Shown here: piece by piece, positions 1 to 59,289 of the stretch
How the letters are laid out: the number at the start of each line of letters is the position of its first letter
Numbering within the stretch: the stretch's first letter is position 1
Assembly (NCBI RefSeq): GCF_901709675.1
Contig: NC_051105.1
Span: 9,110,104-9,174,103 of the forward strand
DNA length: 64,000 nucleotides
Source: Syngnathus acus
Taxonomy: Eukaryota; Chordata; Actinopteri; Syngnathiformes; Syngnathidae
Reading direction: 5' to 3'
Notes under the pieces: model-generated
Told to the model about the DNA's origin: nothing
Databases searched by the model: none
Seen by the model: only the letters and a program-made list of their open reading frames with translations
Made by a program: the position numbers and the translations under genes

Positions 1-423
1 AAAAAATAAAAAAATAAACAATGACTGGACAGTGTGACTACAGCGTCAATGACCCAAAAGAGTCTGAAAGGAAAGGAGGGTTTTAAATACAAACAAATGG
101 GCGAGAAGATGACAAACACCTGAAAAAGGCACAGGTGGGAGCTGATAGGAACGGGCAGGGCTGAAAAGACTAAGTGGAAACAACCTAGTAACTAGACAGA
201 CAAGGAAACACAAGGAAAACATAACTATAAACCTAATCATAACCAAAATAATAGAAAACATCAACCATGATGAAAGAGTTTCAAGGCTTCAAGCAGTCAT
301 ACAAAAAGTTTAATCATTTGTATTTGGATGGAAATTGAGCCGATCCAATATGTAATCTCACAAACCAGTCCAAAAATAGAAATCAAAACATACTATACAT
401 TGGTCAACAATATTCATAAATAA

Positions 424-491
424 TAAAATGTAATTTTATAAAATTTATTTTATATTATTATATTTTATAAAATATTTATAAAATTTTATTT
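424..491. repeat. AT-only low-complexity tract with near-palindromic arms
   Basis: About 68 bases of nearly pure A/T containing repeated TTTATAAAA-type palindromes (for example attttataaaattt and tattttataaaatattta). It can fold back on itself imperfectly around position 458. No coding content. Confidence 0.6.
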
Positions 492-2887
492 GGGTTAGTA
501 TTAGACTAACAAAACCCTCAAAATAAGGACCACCTAATTTTTACGATGCATTGTCTATATCGAGTGTCACAAGCGAACAGATGGTCCCTTCATCGAACCT
601 GTATAGGATGCATTTTTATTTGTAAGAAACTAAACTTTATTAACTGCATTAAGGCTGAATGAATTGTCCCCTTGGCTCACATGAAGGGATCGCGCGCTGG
701 ATTAAAGGGCTCTACAGACCGGGTGTTAATGTTTAATGCATGCCACAGGGCTGACTACGCTTATTACAGATGGGCCAAAGCAACTGTTGTGTTTCAGAAG
801 GAGTGCTGTTTGAATGGCTCTCATACCGTACGCATTGATGTAAACCTAGACGACTTTTACGCGGTGAGGTGTCTGATGCGGCTGGCATGATGAGTGTGAG
901 GAGTTAGCTGGCTTGCGACGGTCATTGAGAAGATTTGTTTGATGTTCAAAGGTTTCTACCAACTTTTCCATTCGGACTCTACTGTCTGTTAGATTTCCTC
1001 AGCTATTGTATTGTTTATACAACAAGAGACATGAAACAGATGTAAATTGAACACTTAGTAATACAAATAAAGTCCACTCCACACTTTCATGCATCTAACG
1101 CAAATGTGCCGATCCACACTCGAGTGACACATGCTTGCATTTGCAGACGCACAGCGCAAACATTAGTGCAGGTGCGGCTCTGTTTGACTGATGAGTCTGT
1201 TTCCAAAGTGCAAGCTGCTCCGTGACAGCTGTCTCCACACCGACTCTTAAACACAAAACTCGACATCCCACTCTCGCTCCACTTTCTTCGTTCCCTCCCT
1301 CTCCCCCTGAATCCACTTGCTTGGATTCCTCTTCCCCCTCTCTGTGCGAGGCATGCCGAAGTCAATTTTTCATCTCCAAGAGAGAACTGCCAACTCTCAA
1401 GGTACGGTAACAAGAATAAAATTCTATGTCATCTAAAAGAACTTAACTCTCCTCTATATTCCACTCCGGGGCTGAGTGAAAAGCAATCTATAGTGGATTG
1501 GGGGGGTCACACACGGAGAAGGGGAAGCAGCTGCAGCCATGGCAGTGCCAGGATTCCATCTCCACATATTGACCAGAAAGTTCAACAATTACCCGTTAGC
1601 CCGGTCTCGCAATATGATTAGCATGGACTCTGATGATAATGGATTTTACATGCAATTAGGCCTAAGGGGGAATTAACTGTGTTTTGGGAATAATGCAGTA
1701 AGGGAATGAGACAACTGCCTGCTAAATGTCTGCTGTATTTGGCTGACGCACTGGAAATAAGACTTTAAAATTCAGACAGGCTCTGGTAAATCTTGATTAG
1801 TCATATAAAGGCAATAATTCCATCTGCCATATGGAGTCTTTTACGTTTTTGGGGAGAGTAACAGCTTGACGGGCATGTGTCATGTTTATTCTGCCTATAT
1901 TTATTTTCTGCGTTATATGATGATACAGATCAGCGGGATACTTCAAAACTTTCATCATATTTTCATAAGGTTTCATCTGTTGGTGACTCGTCAAGTTGTC
2001 ACAAACAAAAGAATGTGAAAAAAGTAGCAACAGTTATTGGACACTGAGAAGAAGAACACCATCCACTACATTCTTTGTGGGGAATACCCGCAAGGACCAT
2101 GTTTCTTTATAAGTTACGTTAACTTGATTTGCAGAATATCCCACAGCACCAAATGGTTGCGACCCGACAAGAAAGAGAACAATCATTCTTGCGATGTGAC
2201 ACACTCTCAGGTCTTGACTGGAATCTGAGCAACACTCTCAAAGACATTTTGTTTTGTTTTTATTCGGATTTTTGAACAAGTACGAATGAATTCATTCACT
2301 GCATTGTGACATCTAATTTCCAAAAACAGTGATTTCAGATCTGACGATGATTGGACACTTTCTGACCAGTGTTGGGTGACCCAGACTCGGTGTAAACAGA
2401 TGTTCTTGGCTCTAATGAGGACTTACTGATCTCATCCAGATTGTGATTTTGACTGTCAGTTGAGATTTTCATACCCGACAGAAGTGAAATTACCGAAACG
2501 GCTTGAAATACGAGACGCGTTAATTTAAGGCCGGGTCAGTCATACTACAAGAGTTGTATTTAGATGTCGGCATCTGAATTGCGTTAACGCACTTTTATTC
2601 AGTTGATTATATTTCATATATGTTATTTTTGTGCCAATCTCTATACAATATACAGACCTGAAATATGGTCAAATATATCCGAAATATTTTTTTTTGCTTG
2701 TTAAATATTAATGCCGATAATATAGAAAAAACATTTGGTTTGACGTAAGACCATGACGCATGACTAGAACTAATTTCAATGATCATAAAGTCTGATTATA
2801 GACGTACGGAATAGAATAATCTTTCCCGCCTTACAATTTATTCACATTTCCACAGTTGTTGAACCAGATGTATACGCAATATTCATG

Positions 2888-2908
2888 CACACAATTGAAA
2901 ATTGTGTG
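2888..2908. repeat. Perfect 9-bp inverted repeat
   Basis: CACACAATT, a 3-base spacer GAA, then AATTGTGTG. A short stem-loop with no other context; possibly chance. Confidence 0.5.
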
Positions 2909-3896
2909 TACACATTTTTTGTAAGATTTCATGGTGCTCTTTAACAATCGGCAATCGGCGTCTCACAAGCTAAATTTTCTCTCCCACAATAATGGATTAA
3001 TGAAAATGTAAATAAAAAGAATACTTTATTCTCAGATGGAATGACAGTCAACAATGGCAAACAACGCCTGAGTAAAATTTATGAAATAAAACAAACATCT
3101 TTCAACAACTTGTTACCACATATTGCTCCATTTATTTTTTTTTTTACTTGCACACATGCATTTTTTGAGGTTGTCCGACCAAAACAAAAGACACGGCATG
3201 ATTAACAACCGGCAGCACCCTTGACCCTCACACCACCTACAATGCATTCCTCATCTGCTGACAACTTTTGCTCCAATTTATGATGTCAGTTGGAGAGCCT
3301 CGTATCCTCTGAACACGTGACAAACATTTTCCGAAATGGATGAAACGCACATCTCTTTTAGTATTCACTTCCAATAACTTATACGTTTGACAATAACCAA
3401 GGGATCCAAATGAAGCTGTTGAACGTTAAAAAAAAATCCTCCTGATCTCTCCACCTTCTGCGGAAGGAAGTGGAAAGAGGAGGATTTGGAGTATTTTAGA
3501 GGATTGCGTTTGATCACACTAAACCTTTACTCTGATCTCTCCTCACATTTTCCATCCATCGACGCCGAAGCGCTAGCAGACCATCACATCATTATCAGGC
3601 CTTTGATAGCTATACCTCTCCACTACAAGAAAGTTGGCAATGTGCCATGCGAGTGTGCCAAGATTTGCTCCAAGCTGGAATGTAACATCTACATAGAACG
3701 TATGGGGCCCTCTGTTTCCTCCTCTGAACACTTGTCTTTTGTTCAGTGGACCATAAGATGCAAAGCCTTTTATCCCGCAGGCTTCATGGGTTGTAATTTT
3801 CGAAATTCAAAAATTGATTTACATGTGATGTGTTTAGGTTTTGCACTGTTGCATTTTCCTTTGATACCTAAATGCAATGCTTAATTAATGAAAAAT

Positions 3897-4005
3897 TATC
3901 CATCCATCCTTTTTCTATAGGCTTGCCGCTTATCCTCACTGGAGCATGCCGGAGCATTTCCCAGCTGGCTTTGAGCAGGATGCAGGCTACAAACCACTCA
4001 TCCCT
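3897..4005 (+). repeat. Fragment of teleost interspersed repeat (ATCCATCC...CTTATCCTCAC type)
   Basis: The run catccatcctttttctata, then gccgcttatcctcactggag and catttcccagctggcttt, matches the end of a very common fish repeat whose reverse reads '...AGCTGGGATAGGCTCC...GTGAGGATAAGCGG...GGATGGATGG'. The copy is truncated and diverged. Recognition is from memory of the family consensus. Confidence 0.6.
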
Positions 4006-5261
4006 TTATCGGAAGATATGTAATGTGAATTCAACTACTTTTCACATCAACTCTAAAAATCATGATTTAATTCTATTTACATTCATCCCCTATTCTAACT
4101 CGACCAGAATATATTGAATGTATCCAATCAGTTAGGAGAAAATCATACAAGGCCAGTGATAGTTCTCAATTATCAACATAAAGCCTCCATTAGGAAATAG
4201 TCTCATGTTACAAAATCAATAGTGACGAGCCTGACAGTCCTCATGACTTTATCTGTCTATACAGTATGTCCCCCTGCATACTCTTCATGCCATTAGTGAA
4301 TTTCAGCAGCTACTTCCCTGAATCATTTGGATGGCTGTAATTGGAGAGCGAGCGGGATTCACATTGCATAAAAAGCCAGATGATATTGCTCGGCTTGTTA
4401 ATGTCATTTTCCCCTTTATGATAATATCTGATGGGGAACAACTAAACCGTTTGTGTCGGTGGCAATACGACCCATCCTGTTTCTGTAAAACTCACCGGGC
4501 TTATAAATTCCTGAAAAGTGAATATACACAGGCTTAATATTGGTGTTGAACCTCAATGTGACTTAAAACCGATTGATCTAAGAGGCAGCCATTACACTAC
4601 TGTTTATCGATTCAATGAGTATACACAGAAAATCTGAAGGAAACGTGCAGGCAAGTATATTGGAAAAATTTTGAGTATAATGTCATAAAATACAACGTCA
4701 CGTTTTCATTGGGGGAAAGTCGACTGGTGTCATAAATGTAATTTTTATGTTCAAATGACAGATCCTCTCAAGCTTTCACAAATAAATCAATTTAGACCAA
4801 CACAGGCAGGGGAGGTTGTTTGGTTGAGTCACGTTATTCTGAGCCAAAGGTTTAACGTTAATGTTGTCGTAACTCTGACCCATGTTGCAACGTTGTCTAA
4901 CCTTAGCAAACTGAAGACTTTATGGTTTTCTCAAGCTAACCGTAACCCTTTTTTCCGTGGTTGTTTTTTCTACCATTAACCCAAATGTGAACTTTATTCC
5001 AAAGACGACGATTATTTAGGTTCTGCTGACACAAGTATTCAGTTTTAATTACCTTAATATACAGTTAGTGCCATCAAGTAATGCAGCATCCCAACATACA
5101 TCATTATATTCCCTCCAGAATGTCGTCATGTTTTCTCTTAAAACATGAAGCAGAACTAGCATTTCACCAACAGCTGCTTTTTTTGCGGTCATCGTGTTTT
5201 GGTAACTGACAAACGCACAACAGAAATCCCCACATTTCAACTTGAGTGCATTAAAACCATG

Positions 5262-5335
5262 TGGGTGGCATATTGGTGCAGTGGTTATCATGTCTGTTTC
5301 ACAGTCCAAAGATTTGAATGCAACTGTAAAAGATT
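5262..5335 (+). repeat. Degenerate tRNA-like head of the same teleost repeat family
   Basis: The stretch gggtggcatattggtgcagt, followed by ggttatcatgtctgtttcac and agtccaaagatttgaatgca, resembles the 'GGCGGCACGGTGGCNCAGTGGTTAGCATGTCTGCCTCACAGT...GGTTCGAATC' head of a common fish repeat. A decayed box A (ggtgcagtgg) and box B (agatttgaatg) are visible. It is not a functional tRNA gene. Confidence 0.55.
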
Positions 5336-8300
5336 TTCTGCACTGTACTATTTAAAGCAAAAGTAAGCTTTAGCTTACCCACAATACCGATGACAAGCAT
5401 TTACCAGAAGATAACAATCTCACATTGCTCCATAATATTTTTTGCTACAATTTATAAACTCATATTATTCTATGCACAACAAATGGTAATACGGATATTT
5501 CCTTCTATACACACACACGCACAAAAACAACCAAACAAGATGGTTCCCATGAAAGGAAAGCCGAGGCTTAAAAAAAGACTTAACCAAATTTGACAGTCAA
5601 CAGGACCGTTAAAGCTGGCCTTGCTGTAACCAAACACAGTGGTAATTGTACATGTCAGGCTGAATTAGCATGAAAGTAAATAGCTTCATTTTTCCTTGTG
5701 TACATATATACAGAAATGCATTAGAGGGGAAATGGGAGCCAACAAACAAAGGCTGACATACAACATCCTTACAGATAGTTTTGTAATGAAGGTAACATGA
5801 CTCATAATAAATAAGTAATTCATTCGTTCACAATGCAAGTATAAGCAGATTGAAGCTTATTCTGTGGCTTGAATCTTAATTAACGTTATTTAGAAACATA
5901 CTGCTCCTGACATACTGACCGTTTTGTCCGCATTCTCCTTCTAAGCGGGATTGTATTGCAAATGAAAGAAGTGAGGCTCTAACTCGGGGCTGGACTCATC
6001 CTCTACATTCCAGTAGGACTAGTGCGGTACAGCTGATTGACTGATTGGCTGGCTGACAGAGGGACTGTGGTAAATGAACTGGCTCACTTTGGGGAAAGGC
6101 CGGAAAGAGCTTGTCATGTCTCCTTTCCAGACATGAAAACACATGAGGGAGGAGAGATGAAGGGGTGGGGTGTGTAGAAGGAAAAGAAGAGATCCAAATC
6201 TTGCTTCATGCACTATGTACAGGCATTCATGCATGCAGACCTTGGAGCCTCAGCAGCTCGCAACATTGTGTCTTTTGTTGTTTTCTGTGTTGTCTTAGTT
6301 GCCCAGTGCTCTGATTCGGTGTTGTGTTCACTGTTGGGGTTAGGTCATGGTTCCTGGCCCGACTTCTGTTAACAAGGCATGTGGATTAGTTCATGGGACT
6401 TCTGAGAAAAGCTACACAAAAGCTCCATGACTAATATTTGGAGGACTCGCTTGTTTACACCCACGTATTGTATTGGCACTTCCAAAAGAAATGATACAAA
6501 TAAGTTTTGAAAACCACACACATGGGTGCAAAATTATGACAAATGGCTGGAGACAGAAAGAATAATAAGAACAATGAGTATGAAAAGTACTGGTCAAGGG
6601 TGTACCCCGCTTCTGGCCCAAAAGTCAGGCCTTATAGCATCTGTTAAGCTTTTTACGGGACAATCCACAACTCAGCCGTTTGTGTCAAAAGTAACATTAA
6701 CAGGTGGCCTTGCAACTCTCTGAGGTCAAGCCGATAGAGGAGGCGAAAAGGTGCTCGAGCCACCGGTGGCTACAGACAGGCGGTGTCAGAAGTGTGTCCC
6801 TGTATCCCTGGCACTTGACCCTCATCAAAAAACTCAAACCCAGCAGTAAATCAGCCTGTCAAAGGTTCTCACATGTGGGGTTTGATCCCGGTGATGTACG
6901 ACTTTAATAAGTGCATGAAAGGATGAAGAAAAGGGAAAAAATGGAGTGAGAGAAATGGAGGGATGTGATGCAAAACAAGAGGAAAAAGTTCACAATTAAA
7001 ATGTAATTGACTGTGAATGAAGGACTGTGTTAAGCTTAACTCAGCCGTTTAATGTGAGCAAATGCAAAGTGTGCTGGTATTGAGGATAAAAACCTTGGAA
7101 TTAATCATCTTGCTCGTGCAAAAGAGCGAAAGGCAAGCAATGCAACAGTGGTTAGCTGCAAATTAATGATGAACGTTGGAAAGAGGCGAACTGAGGTGAA
7201 ACGGGAAGGAATGAAGTGCTGACGTCAGAGCGACGCATCATTCAGCTTTAGTGAAAATCGATTCTTTCTGAAAGGCACAGTGTGCCCGGCTCACTCTTCC
7301 TTCCATTGCCATTAACATTAGTAGACAGAGCGCTAATTGCAGCACAAAGATTGATATTCACCTTGAGCGTCAACTTAGTCGTCAAACTCTGGACTGGCCT
7401 GTAAAAATGATGTCGTCACAAGGTAGATTCAAAAGGATGACAAAAGTTATTAAAGTGCCATAAGGAATTTTTTACCCTGTTTACGAATATACCGTCCTTA
7501 GTGTAGATCACTTTTAAGATAATGACATTTCAAGAACAAGCGTGTTTGCCTTCTTTGTACCACCAAGGATGCAGAGGAATTCGCTGTGATTATATTCCCA
7601 CTTATTTTTGCGCTAGCGTCATTTGTTACGTTGACAGAAGGCGGTGTGAGCATGGCAGTCCTGGGACCTCTGTAAGTGTGTGAGCTGTAAGGGCAGCACT
7701 TCATGTTACTTTGGTGATAAAATGATGGAGGAGCCAGTGTGTGCTTAGGTTCCTTTGAGAGCATAGACGGTACAAAGCTAACATTCATCTTTGTGTGTCT
7801 ATGTCGGTGTGTGCGTGTGATTGAGACAGACGTTTGACAGCTTAGGGGACCGCTGCACCGCAGGGAGCTTCCCTTGCAGGATGCCGTACATAAGGACATC
7901 GAAAATGTCTCTTTGGGTTACTATTTATGTTTTGTCCAACATTGCCAGTAAACAGATAAACAACAATGCGGTTGTGCACTTTAACCCCCCTTTGGAGTGG
8001 AGTCCCAAAGTTAGATCCACACTGTGGCCTGGCAAGGAGCTCAGTGAAGTGTTATGAGTTTTTAACGTAGTATCAGCCAGCTGCACGCAGCTGGAGACTC
8101 ACAGTTCAATAGGAACTGAAGGGAAGACTGCAGGGATCCAAAAAGACACAAAAAGACTTTTGTGACCTTTCTTAAAACTCACTTTACCCAGTTCAGAACT
8201 CTATCACGTCCTCCAAGTTGGCTAAAGATTGCAGAGGACGGTCTTGTGAACTAGCCAAGTACGATCTTCCTAAAAATGTCCTCCGGATTCTAAAGAATGC

Positions 8301-9908
8301 TCGTCGCAAAGTGGAATGGCTGTGTACTTGTGAACTTCCTCCTGACTTTGACGTATAGAAGTGATACCAGCATAATTTGCATCTTGGGATATTCTCCCAG
8401 AAAGGTTTACCCATATCCAAACGACGCATCCCAGGTTTAAGCTACCAGGCAAGAAAATCATCCGAGTATTTTGTTTGGTCTTGGTTTAGGCAAACCGTGT
8501 ATCGAAAGGTTCTTGGGCCGCGACTGATGACGTTTCACGGAATCACAAGAACGTAGGAACGTAACATATATTCAATTAAAATGACAAATAATTTATAACC
8601 TGTCGAGCAGAAATGTGTGCAGCTGCAGAGAGGATGCATTACAAGCGAGTGCTGCCAGGTTAAATGATGAATGGCACTGGCTGACCTTCGCCTGTGATGC
8701 TGCAACATTGTTCATAAAGTTCTCCAGACTGTGACGTAAGTGACACTGAGCACACCTGCACTTACATTTCCTCAATTTTCTTCCTGCCTCTCCCTCTTCC
8801 ACCTTGGATCTGTTTTTTTTTTTTACGCCAGGGAGTCTTTATAGTTAAAAACAGGATGAAATTGGTGGCGATGTCAGGGACAGTGCATTCATTGTTTTTT
8901 TGATATAGGGGAGCGCAGCATCCTGTTTTCTCTCTGCACATCTGCCGAGAAACATCTGGAGAGAGTCAACCTTACAATGCCGAGCGGAGCAACCGTTACT
9001 CTTTTGCCTCTCGTCACTTGAGTGGTCATAAAAAAGAAAAAAAAAGAACACAGATCATTTTGATTAACACATTTCAACGTAGAAGAACTGGGTTGACAGG
9101 AGACAAAACGGTTTGATTTCTCGTGATCGGTTTATTGGACATGACGGCGGGATTGTTGGGATGAGGGAGAGATGCTCATTTGGGAGGTCGGAAACAAGTA
9201 AGGAAAAGTCAGAAGACGATTGTTTGATATCAAGTGCATGACAGATTCAGGACTAATGATTCTGGACATAATCTCGTTAATTAGGGCAGTCATGGGAAAT
9301 AAAATTCATTTAACCTCAAATCCTTCATCTGTATTAATTTAATGTATTCATTTTCTTGCTGCATAATCTAGTGCTCGTCTTGTGGTATATTTCTGTACGT
9401 TGCAGACTGAAAGGTTTGCTGGGGGAACTCCAGGGTGGGCACTACAAGCAATGTTATGGATTATATAATTATTTATATTATCAACACTGATGTTTTCTGT
9501 CTAATTTATTTTGTTATCTTTGTGTGGGAAAGCAAAAAAACACAGAACCAGGTCTATCATCATTAATTTTTTGGAAAATATTTTGAGAATATTTATTATA
9601 AAAATATAAATGTTTCCACTACAAATCCTTTTACATTAGTTGACAAGGCCATCTATGTTTGAACACGTAAACTCGCACACAAACACACGGGTCAGTCTTG
9701 AGACAGAAAAGAAGGGTTCTGGATATGGGGTGCATAACAGTATTGCTCTCTCAGATGTCCCAGGTTGATAAAATAAGTAAAAAAACAAAACAAAACACAG
9801 GTAACACAGACACATAATTTACTGTAATCTTAAAAAGAACAAAAAAAACAAAAAAAACTGTGCTGTGTAATGTTAACAAATAAATAATTATGTAATCACA
9901 ATTGCGTT

Positions 9909-9914
9909 TTTATT
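9909..9914 (-). promoter_or_regulatory. Candidate polyadenylation signal AATAAA (distal)
   Basis: AATAAA on the minus strand, about 2.1 kb after the stop codon. Downstream on that strand come T-rich runs (plus strand A-rich, 9838-9860), a reasonable downstream element. Transcript-end data are needed to choose between this and the proximal site. Confidence 0.35.
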
Positions 9915-10882
9915 GTCGAAAATAAAAACAGGCTGACAAATATAATTCAAAACAAGGTAAAGTATAATACAGAGGTGTATTGTCTTTTTTTTTTAATTGT
10001 TGCACAATTTGTAATCTTTTTATACATAGAAAATTTTGTACAAATAAGGATGGCATGTACATATTGCAGGAAGCGTCGGGCTAGTCGCTATATGGTTATG
10101 ATGGTTTACACTATGTACATGTTAATCAGATCACATAGCAGCAACAGCGGCATCCACAGGTAGAACACTGGCTATACTGATCCCACGAACAGAGCTGGGG
10201 TTTTTTTTTCCCCAAAGCAACGACATTTCTGTCCATTGGGTAAAATTAATCTCCAGCCAAGCCATTAAAATTCCCACGTAAAGGAAAGTGCTCACACATT
10301 GTGTCTTAAGTGCATTTAGAGTGCACACTTGTAGTTGAATGGTTCTCATCCAAAAGTATAGAGTAGTAGCAGTTTATAATACTGATCATGTGACCAGAAT
10401 CCATATAGATGTACCTCTATACCGTGGAGCATCCAAACGTAAAGGTGCATTCAGGGAATCCCTTTCTGGACATACTGTAGGTATTTGGATTTCAGTTTTA
10501 GGAATACTTAACATTGTGTATATGGTAGTGTTGCTAAAGCCTTTTTACGTCAACTAAAACAGGAGCATGGTGAACCCAACATCTATCAAACCCAACAATG
10601 AGGTACTCAATGTTTTGCATGATCTCTATCAGCAGCTGAAGAGAAACGTTGTATTCCATTGGCTTCTGTTAAACATATAATACTGTTCATCTACTTTTTG
10701 GAAAATCTAATTGGACCATTCTAGTAAAAACTGTCAGGACAGAGAAGATTTCTTACACCTCACATTTCATCAGATCATTGTGCGATGAGGCCGTACGAGA
10801 CTTGAAATTGCGTCATATTCTTAAATTGGCTAACTCAGAATTGTTTTGAAAAGAATTTCAGCATTATTAGTGTATGCCCAGC

Positions 10883-10888
10883 TTTATT
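10883..10888 (-). promoter_or_regulatory. Candidate polyadenylation signal AATAAA (proximal)
   Basis: Canonical AATAAA on the minus strand, about 1.1 kb after the epha3 stop codon (plus strand reads gctttattga). It is the first canonical hexamer I see downstream. A downstream GU-rich element is not obvious, so use is uncertain. Confidence 0.35.
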
Positions 10889-11973
10889 GAATAAAGAATG
10901 TGAGCTGCTAAATGAAACTCCTTTTTTTCTTCCCAGGAAAATAAACTCAAGTACCTGGAGTTCAACACCTCCATTGCACAATAAGATTATCTGAAGGTGA
11001 GGTGTGGAAAAAACACAGCTTCATCTTATACGTCTCATTTCCAACTTCACAATTTCTCACTCTCATCTCTCTTACCGTGTACTCTCAATTCCCTGCTTCG
11101 GTTCGCTCTGTTCACTTCATCTGTTTCCGCTTGTTACGGCAAATATAGATCAAATCATGTGTGTATCCTGAGATTTCACACAAAAGGTTTCCGGTTTGCC
11201 GAACGTCACTATAACGTTACAATATCTGCTTGTATCACATTTAACTTCCATTTTTCATATAAAGAGTGTGAAGTGTGTTATTGCTTACCTTCAAAGCTTA
11301 CTGTGAGTGAATCATGGTCATGGTTTTCCTATGCAAGCTGATTATCATCATTATTGCTATCATGTGACAACCGAACGTGAACGTTTCGAACCGATTGAGT
11401 TAATGTGTAGGTAGCTGCAAAAGAATCTCAAGACTTCATCAGTCCAGGAAGGGTCCACACTGGATCAGGTGCTGCTGCTGTCTTCCTTTGAGTATCACAT
11501 GGGGCAGTTAAGCCATGCCACAGTCGTGCTCTGCGCTGGTTGCCGACAAGGTCTAGTGGGAGGAGCCACCAAGCACCCCAGGCGAGCAGTTTATGGAGGG
11601 AAACGTCGTCCACCTTGACTGCTACCGAGAGCTGCAGCTTTGACATTTGTTCGCCTTTGCATCCTGGTCCAGTCGTCTCTATCCCTGAACTAGTTCTGTC
11701 CGGCTGTGTTAGTTCTCGTATGATTCTTTAAAACCCAACCCTGCTGCTTTATGTGTCTGTAAGGCATCTCAACGTGAGCGTGGAACAACGAAGGGTTCAA
11801 TAGTCAACCAGTTAACTGGTTTGCTATTCTGGGCTCTTCCCATTTCTCTGCCAAGACTTTTTTTTCCCTATCAGTCATCTGCCATCATCTCGATGTATAC
11901 ACAGTGTGTATAAGCAAGCAATTAGCTCCAACAATCTGCGGACGTGGTGATTTTCCTCTGTTGGCCTCATCTT

Positions 11974-59289
<47,316 letters not shown>

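Larger units (their letters stand above)
1..9908. other. 3' flanking region, no gene recognised
   Basis: Downstream of epha3. Open frames are short (up to about 130 codons), overlap on both strands, and resemble no family I know. Contents I can support are an AT-rich near-palindromic tract (424-491), a short perfect hairpin (2888-2908), and two fragments of a common teleost repeat (3897-4005 and 5262-5335). Short poly-T/poly-A runs occur at 2681, 3137, 8813 and 9030. The rest looks like ordinary intergenic DNA. Confidence 0.7.
9909..11973 (-). other. epha3: Probable epha3 3'UTR (extent uncertain)
   Basis: Sequence immediately downstream of the stop codon on the coding strand. Two AATAAA hexamers on the minus strand could end the transcript, at 10888-10883 and 9914-9909. 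The second is followed within about 60 bases by U-rich sequence on the transcript strand, which suits cleavage. The first would give a 3'UTR of about 1.1 kb and the second about 2.1 kb. No coding potential is recognised. The extent is inference only. Confidence 0.4.

Noticed and set aside
3486-3884. 132-codon open frame in the 3' flank
   Set aside because: No recognisable domain, no splice or promoter context. Length is within chance for 64 kb read in six frames.
7498-7899. 133-codon minus-strand frame
   Set aside because: Unrecognised, low-complexity patches, competing frame on the other strand; consistent with chance.
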